NCBI RefSeq assembly: GCF_027596085.1
Contig: NC_072451.1
Location: forward strand, 4,310,731 to 4,374,730
From: Anoplopoma fimbria
Lineage: Eukaryota; Chordata; Actinopteri; Perciformes; Anoplopomatidae
DNA: 64,000 nt
Direction of reading: 5' to 3'
Shown one piece after another: positions 47,525-58,999 of the stretch (positions are counted from its first letter, which is position 1; every line of letters starts with the position of its first letter). The notes below the pieces were generated by a model, which saw only the letters and a program-made list of their open reading frames with translations, had not been told where the DNA came from and searched no databases. The translations under genes and the position numbers were made by a program.

Positions 47525-47600
47525 TTTTGACAGTGGAAGGAAGCCGGAGAACCCGCAAAAAGCAACACTTTCACAGGGAGAACGTGCAAACTTCACACAA
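47525..47600 (+). repeat. Fragment of a dispersed repeat (GGGAGAACGTGCAAACTTCACAC)
   Basis: AAGCCGGAGAACCCGCAAAA and AGGGAGAACGTGCAAACTTC resemble a widespread fish repeat with GGGGAGAACATGCAAACTCC, diverged here. Confidence 0.55.
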
Positions 47601-48609
47601 AACAAAGCCAAAAATTACATAATTTACATCGTTTTTTCCATTTTGAATTGGAAATGAAATGGTTTGGATACAACTGGTTTAGGGTTATGACTAGGGCTGT
47701 ATAGGCTAGATGTTGGCACTGATCTCCACATTCGAATAAATTCTGATTCAGAAAAGTCTCCATTAGTTTAAATTCTATTTTGTTAACACTGACATACATC
47801 AGATAAAAACCACTACTGCATACATATTAAAAAGATTTTCAGAATCTATCCTGGGAACTAAAATATATTTTTATTAAGAAGAACATTTTAAAAAGCTTTG
47901 ATGTACGTTACTTCTTAAATAATAATAACCGTTTTGTGCACCCGACTGGGTGTTTGGCACAGTTTTTTGCCTCTTTTTGATATTTTGTAATATAAGCATT
48001 AAGATTTATTTGAAGTGTATTTTGTTCTTTACAGATAAGAGAGAAGGGATGCACGGTGCCCTCTTTTACATAATCCCGCCTGGGTTTAGTGGAGTCTGTC
48101 AGAGACGTGGGTCCACAGAGGAATCCTGGTCTTGTTCTGAATCTATCTCTGATCTACTCGTGTAGAGACACGAGTTGCAAATGGGTCAAATGTAAGAAAC
48201 AGCAGGAGGGAAGATAAGAAACTCTGTAAGTGATGAAGGAAGGAAGAACTATGCACGAAGATGTTCATAAAGGGAAAGGATTATGAAGTTTAGTTTAGTA
48301 CTTAGAATAAAGTTCATTATATAATAGCATATAGTTAAAATTAAAGATGTTCTTATGGGTCATTAAGACTTATTGTCAAACATTAAGAGTTTTTTTGTGA
48401 TGCAGTCTGTTCTGATTCTGTTTAGAAATGTATTCCATGAGATGTACAGATTATAGACATCCATTGTCTATAACAAGAAAGAAAAGCTCAATTAACCGAC
48501 CAACCCACATTACTGTGATAACTACTGATGATGTATTACCTCAGTAAACATTGTAAACATGAGTTTATCGTCTCAATCTCTAATTTCAAGACCTCTTCTA
48601 TACAGCATG

Positions 48610-48895
48610 TAGTAAATTATGGTCCATTTAGAGTAAAATAGGACTTAAAGCAGGGTATGCTTTATGGCGGGGCTACATTGTGATTGACAGATCACCACCA
48701 GAGCCGTATATACGGACTCTCTACCACGCCGTCACTCCTCCACACTCAAAATATGGTCACTTCCACTACACTGGTTGCTAAAAAAACAAGATGGCGACAG
48801 CAAAAATTAGGAACTTGAGTAGTCAAAACGTCAGTCCACAAACCAATGGGTGACGTCACGACGACTACGTTCACTTCTTATATACAGTTTATGGT
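48610..48895 (+). repeat. Dispersed repeat with GGCGGGGCTA core, copy 2, with CCAAT-CRE-TATA-like end
   Basis: Same family and orientation as 13845-14150. The right end has ACCAATGGG, then the perfect CRE TGACGTCA at 48851-48858, then CTTATATACAGTTTATGG. This text is familiar from many fish genomes. It may be a non-autonomous transposable element or part of an LTR. Confidence 0.65.
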
Positions 48896-49769
48896 TGGAA
48901 TTCATTCAAATGAACGAGGGGGCATGCAGGGCTGAAGTTGGTATGATGTCCCTGAATAATGGAACAAAAAACGTAACAAAACAAATAAAAAATTCTTGCC
49001 CATTTCCACGATTTCAATGCAACACGTCCCACCTTCTACAGTGTGTGACTCTCTTAAGGGGACTGTACACAGTTGACTGGATTGCATGACTAAACGTACA
49101 GAAGTGCATGAGTAAAAGTGACACATTGTTGGAAAGTGATTGGTGTTGGCACTGCCCAAATGTAGGAGGAAATAAACTTTTCCAGATGTGTGCATGTGTG
49201 TGTTTTTCTTTTTTTTTTTCAATAAAGTGTGTGAGTTATGCGTGTCTGGAGACGCAGCTGTCTGGATGCGGCTTTGTCCTCTCCACAGGGGACACGGTGG
49301 GTTTTCCCTGTAGGCCGAGACATGACGCCTGAACCCACAGTCACCGCTTTTCTTTTTCTTTTTTTTTTTTTAGAATCCAATTTTACCGGAAGACTCTTAG
49401 TTCTCAAACGCCTCACTGACATTTTTTTTTTAAACCATAGAGATTCAAAAACAAGTGAGTGGGAAGGGGTTCAGTGTTGCTCACTGACATATTTCCCCTA
49501 GGCTTGAAGCTTTTTCCACAGCGATACACAATTCTCAGAAAACATTCTCAGAGTTGACTCAGCCTTGAATATAAGATCAGCTATTTGTGTTTTTTTATTT
49601 TTTTTTTTTTTAAAGGCCACACGGCAGAACCAGCTCGAGGGGAACACAGAGCAGCGAGGCAGCAGACAGCCTCCACCAAATGATTAATCCTCGAACTCCA
49701 TCTACCTGACTGGTCGCACAGCTAATGACGCTAATTCCTGTGCGGGGGGGGGTCTGCTGAGGACAGCTG

Positions 49770-49770
<1 letters not shown>

Positions 49771-49819
<49 letters not shown>
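49771..49819 (+). repeat. (GT)n microsatellite
   Basis: About 49 bp of GT repeat, preceded by a G9 run at 49744-49752. Confidence 0.96.
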
Positions 49820-49821
<2 letters not shown>

Positions 49822-50639
49822 GTGGTTATGTAAGAAGGTAGCAGGGGGACAGGTGCGATCACTGCTCAGGACACATAATGCAATGAGATGGATGTGACTT
49901 AAAAAAAGATGCATGCTGTGTGTGCAGCTTTCCACTCCAATCTGGGCTCTGTGGAGGATTTAATGTTACCAATCTAACATTGAGCTCTGTTGCTAGGCAG
50001 AAAGGGCATCTTCAAAAATGGCATTTTTTTGCAGTGGCTAAGAAATGAACAAGTTCTCAAAAGCCGAAAAAGGACAGAACGAAAAACAAAAGCATCCATT
50101 TTTTTTTTTTAACAGTAGAAAAGCCGGAGACTCAGCTGAGATTATCCTATCTGCTGCTATTTTGGTTATATCTCTTAGAAAATAAATGGGGGACGACACC
50201 ACAACAGGCTTATAGACGGTATCTAAATCACTGCTGATGGGAGGTTTACATCCCGACGCCTGTTATCTCAGTCCAGCTCTGTCAACAGAGCTCCCAGCGT
50301 GACGATATGAACTCCCGCTTCTCGGTTAATACCTCGACTTCAGTCCCAACATCCTCCTAAACACCTGTGTTATCTGAATCTGCTCTTCCTGTGCAACACC
50401 ACACATATTTTAAACAGATTATGGGAGTCCTGTGGCATTATGTAAAGCGTCTATTTATCTTGGGATGGTGCGGCTCAGCACACGGTTCTTCCTCGGCAGC
50501 GCTCGGTTTTACATTTAGACTCTGAGGCATAAAGGAGGGCTCGTCTTCTCCAGTTCGCTGCAGAGGAAGTTTCATTAAAGCAGCTGGGTGCTCAATGCAA
50601 CGCCAGCAGTTTCAGGAAGAAGCAGTTTTTTCCTTTTCC

Positions 50640-50765
50640 TTTCCACCCAGATTTCACCCAGCTGGTTTGGGGGATTTGAACCAGTGGCGCTCTGGTCAGA
50701 AGCCTCACTAACGTAAAGTACAGCTGCTCTCCGGTGTCTCAGTTTGAGCCAGAGAGCTGACCTAG
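50640..50765 (-). repeat. tRNA-like SINE fragment
   Basis: On the minus strand, CACTGGTTCAAATCCCCCAA reads like a tRNA T-arm or B-box (GGTTCAAATCC), preceded by GAGGCTTCTGACCAGAG and followed by a non-tRNA body CAGCTGGGTGAAATCTGGGT. There is no intact cloverleaf, so this is a SINE rather than a tRNA gene. Confidence 0.6.
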
Positions 50766-51517
50766 AAACCCAAAAGAGACGTAACTATGGAAGCAGAGAA
50801 ACTGGGAAATATGGGATTCATTTCCTGTTCTGAGGAATGAATTGTTGATGCAATAAGAAGCAATAATGGGGGGGGGATTTCAGCGGGGTGTGAAAGCCCT
50901 TGAAAGAGTCACAAGACAAATCTGGGGGGTTGTTAGATCCTTAACAAGATAGGAAAGAAGTACATTTTTTAAACTTTTCATTAATATTTACTTTACTTTC
51001 TTACTTTAAGTGAAATACAGCAGTTTTACCTCATCAGACTTGGGCAGGGCAATAATTAAATATGTTAATTTATCTACTTTCAATGGAATCATATCATCAT
51101 GAAATCACATATGGAGATATCCTGATACACGATTAGGTCGTCTAAAGTTATCATCAGGACACATACTAACTCAAATTTCTAAAAATAATGATTATTTTGG
51201 ACCGAAGTTCTTTTTAAATTAGAGAATACATTTCATTTGTCAAGTCTGTAATTCACACAAAAGTATAAAAAACTTTTTTTTCTCCATATAAACTGTATAT
51301 CTATTGAATTACCAGAAAGCATGCTATATCATGGTATATATGGTAATCGAGATCATATATTTGGTAATGGACTGTATGTGTAGTTGTGGAGTGGTGAGAT
51401 TCTATCCATCTGCAATTATGGGCCTCCTTCTGAAAACATAGAGTGAATGAATGTCATCAGAACAGCACAGCATGCTAAAACATTTCTCACTGAAGAGCAA
51501 AAATATAAATGTGGGTT

Positions 51518-51935
51518 AGAGGAGGAAGTGAGGGAGAGAGAGAGAGAGAGAGAGAGACAGAAATAAAGATAGACAGAAATAGAGATAGAAAAAGTGAGAT
51601 AGAGAGGAAGAGAGGGAGAGAGATATAGATACAAATAGAGAGGGAGAGAGATAAAGATAGAGAGAGAAATATATAGAGAGAGAGACAAAGACAGAGAGAG
51701 ATAGAAATAGATAGAGAGAACCAGAAAGAGGGAGAGAAAGAAAGAGATAGAGGGTTAGATAGAGATAGAGAGGATAGATAGAGATAGAGATAGATAGATA
51801 GAGAGAGAGGGATAGATAGAAAGAGAGCGATAGAGAGAGAGAAACAGAGAGAGATAGAGATAGATAGAAATAGAGAGAGAGATAGAAATAGATAGAGAGA
51901 GAACCAGAAAGAGGGAGGTAGAGAGATAGAGAACC

Positions 51936-51970
<35 letters not shown>

Positions 51971-52437
51971 TAGATAGAAAGAGAGAGAGAAGGAGATAGA
52001 GAGAAAGAGAGATAGAGGGATAGATAGAGAAAGAGAGAGAAAGAGGGATAGACAGAAAGAGAGATAGAGAGAGAGAGAGATAGAAATATATATAGAGAGA
52101 GATAGAAATAGATACAGAGAGAACCAGAAAGAGGGAGATAGAGAGATAGAGATAGATATATAGATAGATAGAGAGAGAGAGAGATAGAGGGATAGATAGA
52201 GATAGAGAGAGAGGGATAGATAGAGATAGATATATAGATAGATAGAGAGAGATAGAGGGATAGATAGAGATAGAGAGAGAGGGATAGATAGAGATAGATA
52301 GATAGAGAGAGAGAGATAGAGAGGGATAGATAGAGAGAGAGAGAGGGATAGATAGAGATAGATAGATAGAGAGAGAGAAGGAGAGGGATAGATAGAAAGA
52401 GAGAGAGAGAGAGAGAGAGAGACAGATAGATATAGAC
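51518..52437 (+). repeat. 0.9-kb polypurine GA/GATA tract (Bkm-like)
   Basis: About 920 bp almost entirely of GA, GATA, GATAGA and GAAA units, with interspersed higher-order units such as AACCAGAAAGAGGGAG. The opposite strand gives a long artefactual frame of Ser, Leu and Tyr. Bkm-type GATA satellites are known on some snake and fish sex chromosomes. Here it is intronic. Confidence 0.95.
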
Positions 52438-52654
52438 TCTCCCTTCCCTCAGCCTTCTCCTCTCACTCTCTGGCTCTCTCTCCGTCCTCCCACTGAACTC
52501 TGGGGCTCCAGTCACTGGTCCTCTGCAGCCTGGCCTCAGGGAACAAAGCCTTTAACTCTCCGTCAGACGGGGTTCAACCCTTGTGTTCCTAATTTGATAA
52601 ACCAGACCTCTGATTTGATTTGAAAGTGGCGAGGCAGATGGTAGCATATGTGGG

Positions 52655-52718
52655 CGTGTGCATGTGTGTGTTTGTGTGTGTGCGTGTGCATATATGTGTG
52701 TGTGTGTGTGTGTGTGTA
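52655..52718 (+). repeat. Imperfect (GT)n microsatellite
   Basis: GT repeat with GC and CATATATG interruptions. Confidence 0.93.
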
Positions 52719-52809
52719 ATCCCTCTGTGGCAGACAGGGCACATGCTGTCCACTTCCCATCCAGCAGCACATTAGGGAACACGAGTGGGAACAAACAGCC
52801 TGGAGTCTA

Positions 52810-54760
52810 CAGACAACAGCTTTGTTTTTTTTTGTTTTTCAATCAAACACCGACTTCTAAAATATATAAATACAGCATTTCACTTCCATACAGCACGAAG
52901 TTTATCTCACACAGTCAGACAATATGCAGCTGTAGCTAGAGAGATGTTCTACAGACATTGTTGGGGAGTTCACTTCAGTTCTAAACATACTGTTGGTTTG
53001 TATTGCACTCAAATTCATTTGTGATTCAACATCTTTTTAAATTATTAATTCTATTGTTGCAATCTTTGTGTTGCTTTCAGCCCATTAGCCTCATTAATTG
53101 TGGTTTTATTCACATGTTTAATTGGCGCAAAAGAAAAACTGAGTCTGAACACCAGCAATTTTGAAAGAAAAGTTGATATTTTGCACAAAAAAAAAAAAAC
53201 CGTTTTTATGCTCGGCTTAGGTGAAAACATTGGTGTATCGATAAAAACTAAATGCAACAAAGTGCAGTGAACTGTGAAGTATGTGTAGCATGTTAATTAA
53301 ACGTCACTCGAAAATGAAAACAATATGATAACATCGAATCTGTGTCGAGCGGAGAGGAGACTGTGACCTTCCTCAAATTCATAGAAGAAAAAATGTATAC
53401 AAATAAACTATTATCATCACATTTTCCACATGGTTCTCCATCTTTTGAGGTCTGACTGGCATTTTTTGATGACCTCATCTAGTTGCATCTTCTTCTGCAA
53501 TGGTTTAAAGGCACTTTTGCAAGTTTTTTGGGTCAAACTTTGACATAAATTGGATTGAAACTCAACTGTGTCCTTGGGTTTGATTAGTAGAAAGTGTCTT
53601 GTTGATACTACAACTGAGGGCCAACAAAGTCATTAATTTCCATTTCTACATTTATAAATATATAGTCACAACTGTTTATGTCTTTAAACACCAGTGACAA
53701 TTCTGTCTTGCAAGCTTTACAGTCAATTTACGTCAATGTTATCCTTGCTTAGTTTATCAAACTGCACACTGACACAAACAACAATGCTTCAACCAGCTGA
53801 AATGAATGAATCAGATTCATGTCCGTAACAAAAAGGATCAAATCTACTCATAGCAGTCCTTTCATTTTTTTTTTTTTTAACTGGCAACTGAGAGAAGATG
53901 GAAACAACTTGCCAGTGACATTCAGAAACCATTAAACACTGTATTAGTTTCCTTCCCTTCTCATCCTGTCAGATCTCATTACAACGGACACAGCTTCAGT
54001 GTCGAGCAGACCAACGGACCCAGCTGGACAACACTGAAAGGGTTAAGAAGCAAAACCCAGTGGGGAGGAACAGAACGGAGTACTATTCCTTCAAACATCT
54101 GTTCCAATGTGCTGGGTGTCCCATTCATGGACATGAATGAGGCTGTAGGCCCATTAACCCGGCAGACAGTGACACAACACATCCATGAGACACTGAGCTG
54201 AGATAGTGAAACTGGCAAAGACAAAAGAAGGTAAAGTATGACGTTATATTTACTTTGCCTCGAGTCAAGAAATATCTAAATGTATCAACACTGTTTCTGG
54301 GTGTCTAAAAACAGTCAACCTTATTCACACAAACTATGGGTTATGAAAGTTATTCAAATGCTGGGCTATTATACAATAATTTATACTGTAGGAAGAGTCT
54401 AGTGACAAACATCTAATCAAAACTCTATATACAACATCCGTTCTTTTAAGTGAAGCTTTCCAAAACATCACTTACTTACTTTTCTGTTTGCAAAGTAGAC
54501 AGAAAAGTACCACAAAGTACCACAAATACCTAAATATTACCTAAATATGTTACTGAAGCAGCAGCGCTCTTCCATAGTCTCACCTGAGCACTTCATACCT
54601 TTAGCCTTTTACCCAAATGACTAATATGAGCAAAATCATGTTAACATTTGCATGACGTAAGTAAAATACACAATAACTAACTAATCTCTGTCAATCTTTA
54701 ATACGGTAGTTTTCCATGTAAAGAACTTCTTATCTCATTTATCAAGATCTTTAAGTGAAC
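52810..54760. other. Intron sequence, AT-rich, nothing recognised
   Basis: No exon, repeat family or strong motif was found, apart from short A- and T-runs near 53188-53200 and 53867-53878. Confidence 0.5.
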
Positions 54761-54767
54761 CCTGTAA

Positions 54768-54990
54768 AGCTGAAACAATAAGTCAATTGATTCAAACACA
54801 GAATATTTTCATCTCCAACTGCTTTGATAATCGATTAATAATTTAAGTAGTTTTTCGAGCAAAATTGTTAACCTTATTGCAGTTTTTCAATTGACATTTG
54901 GTGCCTTCATTTGTCTGAGATGATAATAAATTCAATATATTTTCTGATGACTTACAGACCAAACAATTAATAAACAAATGAAAAAAGAAA
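54768..54990 (+). repeat. Dispersed repeat, CGATTAATCG-type, copy
   Basis: AAGCTGAAACAATAAGTCAA, CAACTGCTTTGATAATCGAT and AGTTTTTCGAGCAAAATTG are characteristic text of this family. Same orientation as 44625-44830. Confidence 0.65.
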
Positions 54991-56059
54991 CCATGACGAA
55001 CAATTGTAGCCCTTAAGACTTCGATTACACAACTGCTTTGTGATCATGAAGCGGTCCTGAATTTTGAATGTCAAGCTATAATCAGAATAGTATTTATTTT
55101 ATAGTGAAAAAGATGAAAATCAGTATTAAATCATACTCTTACTCATACTTAAAAAATAACCACAAACGCCACCCGAACATCTGTGTCATAGCTTAAGTTT
55201 CTTTCCTCTTCAGGATTCATGAAAAGGCACATTCTTCTCCTCGGTGCATTGATAATGGCGGCGAGGTCAAACGTGTGTGTCACTCGTCAAATGCCCGAGG
55301 GGCTGATCACAGAGGCGCTCTGAGGTTCATCAAACAGCCTGCATAGTTAAAAGATGACTCCGTTTTAACAATAAAGTATCATATCAACAGAGAGGAAGTT
55401 AAAGAGATGTATGATGAAATAAAGAGATTCAAAGCCCCGAAACCATGAAACCGAATCTGACCGACTAAGGCTTTTTTATGGTGGGACTAATACTGGAAAC
55501 TAACCGTCATGCCTAGACGTAGCAGTGGACGCCGTACATGAGTGGGCACTGGAAAACAGTGAGTCACGCCTGAGAAATGACACAAGAGGCCTTTTTACTG
55601 ACAGCACGAAACATAGCAGAACCCAGGCAATTAAAGGGATTACTGCAAGTGAGACGATGGTGTTGCTTAAGAAAGAGAACGGTGGAGCAATAGCAGTGAG
55701 CCAGATGGAGTTCTGGGTTCAATGTTTCATCCTTCTTTCTCACAGACTTGGTTTTGAATCAGAAACGTGCTTTCACACAACACATTTCCATTAAAACAAA
55801 GCTGTATGCCTACAGTCAAGATGCAGTTCACATTCATGTCTGTCCAAAATGTCATCAGTTAGATATTTGTGTGAAATTGTCCTTATTAGCATTTTAATTC
55901 TTGATTTATGGCCCAAAAAAAAACGTGTTTTGTGAGCTCAAAATGACGAAGAGAACAAGCCCTTCAGGTCCAGAACGCCAGTTAAACAAACTGTTACACA
56001 GCAAGTGAAGAGGCCAATAATTGCGCTGCGGAGAAGCTGAGCAGCATCCATGCTCCAAT

Positions 56060-56120
56060 GACAAAATGACAGAGCAATTAGAAAAGCTCAGAGTGTAATT
56101 AAGCTCGACAATGTGCCCAA
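56060..56120. promoter_or_regulatory. Possible regulatory block
   Basis: A short unique stretch with several homeobox cores: GACAGAGCAATTAGAAAAGC and GAGTGTAATTAAGCTCG. Weak evidence. Confidence 0.2.
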
Positions 56121-56335
56121 ATATTCCCACTGCAGTCTTAACACAATGTCAACAACAGTGCAAAGTAATTGGCGGCGAGTAACGATGAGGAAATAACATA
56201 CAGCTAGAGACAATCAGTGAAGAAGGGAACTTGATGCAAACTCATTAACGTGATCGGAGGACAACCATACATAACGAAAACTCATATTCACTGTCGTTGT
56301 TGTTGTTTTTCCGTGGAGAAAATCTGCATTTCTTA

Positions 56336-56356
56336 TTATTATTATTATTATTATCA
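56336..56356 (+). repeat. (ATT)n trinucleotide repeat
   Basis: About seven ATT units. Confidence 0.92.
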
Positions 56357-56486
56357 GGGAACTGTAGAAATCACGACAAGCAGATTGTTCACTTTCTTCC
56401 TTTTTGTGCAACTTTCACAGCTCTTTTTTGTTCACCTGGGAATCATGTATCGACTTGTCTCTGCACACCTTAAAGAATGTGCTGAA

Positions 56487-56488
<2 letters not shown>

Positions 56489-56538
<50 letters not shown>
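56489..56538 (+). repeat. (GA)n microsatellite
   Basis: About 50 bp of GA repeat. A GGA repeat follows at about 56646-56674. Confidence 0.96.
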
Positions 56539-56542
<4 letters not shown>

Positions 56543-56952
56543 ATGAATATAATCGGCTACTTCTTCACCTCCTCCGGCTCCAGAGAAAAAGGCCACGTGT
56601 CCCAGTTTCCTTACAGCGGCGTGCCTCGACAGCGCACCTCTTTATGGAGGTGGAGGAGGAGGAGGAGGAGGAGAGTTAAGGGCAGGTATGAGGAAGAAAG
56701 ATCCCCCTGGCTAAGGATGATCCTTCACCCTGCCTGTAGCATGTCACGACTCCTCCTTTTAAAATAGACTTCATGGGCTCAGGTTGAGAAACTAACTTGT
56801 GTGCAAAAACTGACAAGCAAAGTACTGCAATATAAGATTCCTTTTTTTTATCAAATTTCATAATGTGATGTGAGGATTTAAGTACTATTTAACTGCAGCG
56901 TTAAAGTTTGATATTTAAGGGGGTTATCCGCCCAGTAGAACCACCTTGATAT

Positions 56953-56989
56953 ACTGACCCTATCCATCAGGATGATGGATAGGGTCAGT
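56953..56989. repeat. Perfect 16-bp inverted repeat, hairpin
   Basis: ACTGACCCTATCCATC, a 5-nt spacer AGGAT, then the exact reverse complement. The pairing does not extend outward. Intronic, with no terminator context. Confidence 0.9.
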
Positions 56990-58500
56990 CTGTAAGTCTG
57001 TAATACATAGAATAGCAAGTATCTATATGTCACAAAATATATAAACGATGCAATACCATGTAGGGAGAGCTGGTAATGTGAGACACAGTCCTGACAACGG
57101 TTTCACACTATTTCACTGATGTGCAGGCGGCTGCAATGCACCAAGTGACTGAGCAACACCTCAGCAAAAAACAGTGACTGCTAGCAAAAAAACATTGATT
57201 CAAACAATGCTGGATTAAAATACTTTAAAAAAATCATCTTTGAAAATGTTTTTATGGGAAAGGAAATGCATTCAACATGTGTGTTAAATCTCAAGGACAA
57301 ACACAATGTGATTTAGCGAGTAATACTTGATGTAAACATAACATTTTTTGTTACGTTTGTTTGAGAAGCTATATGATTAAGAAAACCCCGTATACAAAAT
57401 GAGTATGGAACGTTATGCAGCCTGCATCATTTCTAAATCTTGTCTCTAAGCTTTTAACGATGGGGGAGATATTTAAAAACTCTGCAGAGAGCCCATAAAC
57501 CTTCCTCAATAATTAATATTCAGACCAGGAGAGGTGGGCGTGTGACTTTAAGATCATTTGCAGGATACAACTCGATGGGAGAAGGAATAAGAAGCCCTTC
57601 ATGGTGGTCCAGCACCTCATCCCAGCTGTTCCAGGTGGGCGGCTTAGTAACAAAAAGACACAGGTTGTAGAAGGTTGTTCTGAGAGAAAGAAAGTACAAA
57701 TGTGAGCTGCTGTAGCTTGTCTTCAAAATGACTCCTGGCAGTTTCCCCCCCCCCATCAACTGGCCTTCACTAAAGCACCGTGGAGAGAGGAGCCAGAGAG
57801 CATGCCAGGTCATTCTGAGAGGCATGCAGGGGAGCAGAGAGGCAGAAAGAAAACAAAATGATTCAGCGGTGACAAGAATTCAAACGGGGAGCTCTGAGGA
57901 AACACTGCAGCAGACAGCTATTTCCCCCAGACATGTCCCAACCTGAAACAAAAAGTGGGAATCTGCCCACGAAGCACTCAGGAGCACTCAGATGTAAGAG
58001 GTAGTACTGAGATGGAGGAGTCGGTGGAGTAGCGAGAAATATGACATTTGGGAAGGAAACTCAAAACTACAGAATACTTTGAATGAATCCATAAGTGATG
58101 CAGATGCAGCAGAGTTTAATTCACCTACGGAAAAGAGACCACAGATCTCATCTCATTGAAGTTGAAATGTAACATCAATATGTAGATTGCCGCTGTCTAC
58201 GTAACAACAGATTTAGTGTTCTCCACAACAAACCTCCAGTGAGACGAATTGTAAAAACAAATCAGATAAGTGCTTGTTAATGATTTAAGGCCAAAAGGGG
58301 AACAACAACGTGACCTTAAACAGCAACATTTCAGCGTTCTGTTGGCTTGACTTTGATTATTTAGTCTAAAGAAGAAGCCGTGCTCAGAAGCAATCATCAT
58401 TTTTATAGGTCTCATTGTGAAAAGGGTGATTTTATGTTACGTACGATTGATTTGTACTGTGCCCGAGATGTGACATTTGCTGATGTTGTCGCTAAAGTTG

Positions 58501-58515
58501 AGGTCACTGGGGTCA
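58501..58515 (+). promoter_or_regulatory. DR3 nuclear-receptor half-site pair
   Basis: AGGTCA-CTG-GGGTCA is a direct repeat with 3-bp spacing, the arrangement preferred by the vitamin D receptor/RXR. It is in the large intron. Occurrence by chance is possible. Confidence 0.3.
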
Positions 58516-58999
58516 AGTGTACTCGGATCTGGGGCCCAGTAACCTGATGTGAAAGCCTCCTAGGAATCTAGCTGGGAGGACTGGTTTGGTGTAACGGGGT
58601 TGAGGCTGGACTCTTTTGCTTCAACTTGGGTCTTATTTTTGTACTTTTGGGCCCCCTTTCTATCAGTTATGATAATGTTGTAGCCACCAAATGAATTTTT
58701 ATGCTTTGGGAACTTCTCACCAAGCCATTAGCTCATTAAAACTTTAATTGGTGGTAAAAGTGAACGTGCAGGTACAGGACATGTCTGTAACAATCCCTCA
58801 TGGCATAGAAACACTGTTCACACCACTGTAGTCGGGTTGGTCAAATCTGAAGCAGGAAGTTGGTCTATGATAACTTTTTTCAACAGTTTGAGTGATCATT
58901 TTAACCCTTTTACCTGCCTACCAAATAAATTAACCTAACCTGGGCTTTGATTTAAACCAAACATTTCCAGATCTCGGCAATTAACTCTGTGAGTACAGT

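Noticed and set aside
50640..50765. Possible tRNA gene on the minus strand
   Set aside because: Only a T-arm/B-box-like piece is present. The acceptor stem and anticodon arm cannot be drawn, so it is better called a SINE fragment.
51487..52515. Long minus-strand open frame of 342 codons, mostly Ser, Leu and Tyr
   Set aside because: It is the translation of the GA/GATA polypurine tract. Low-complexity sequence without stops, with no domain and no splice context.
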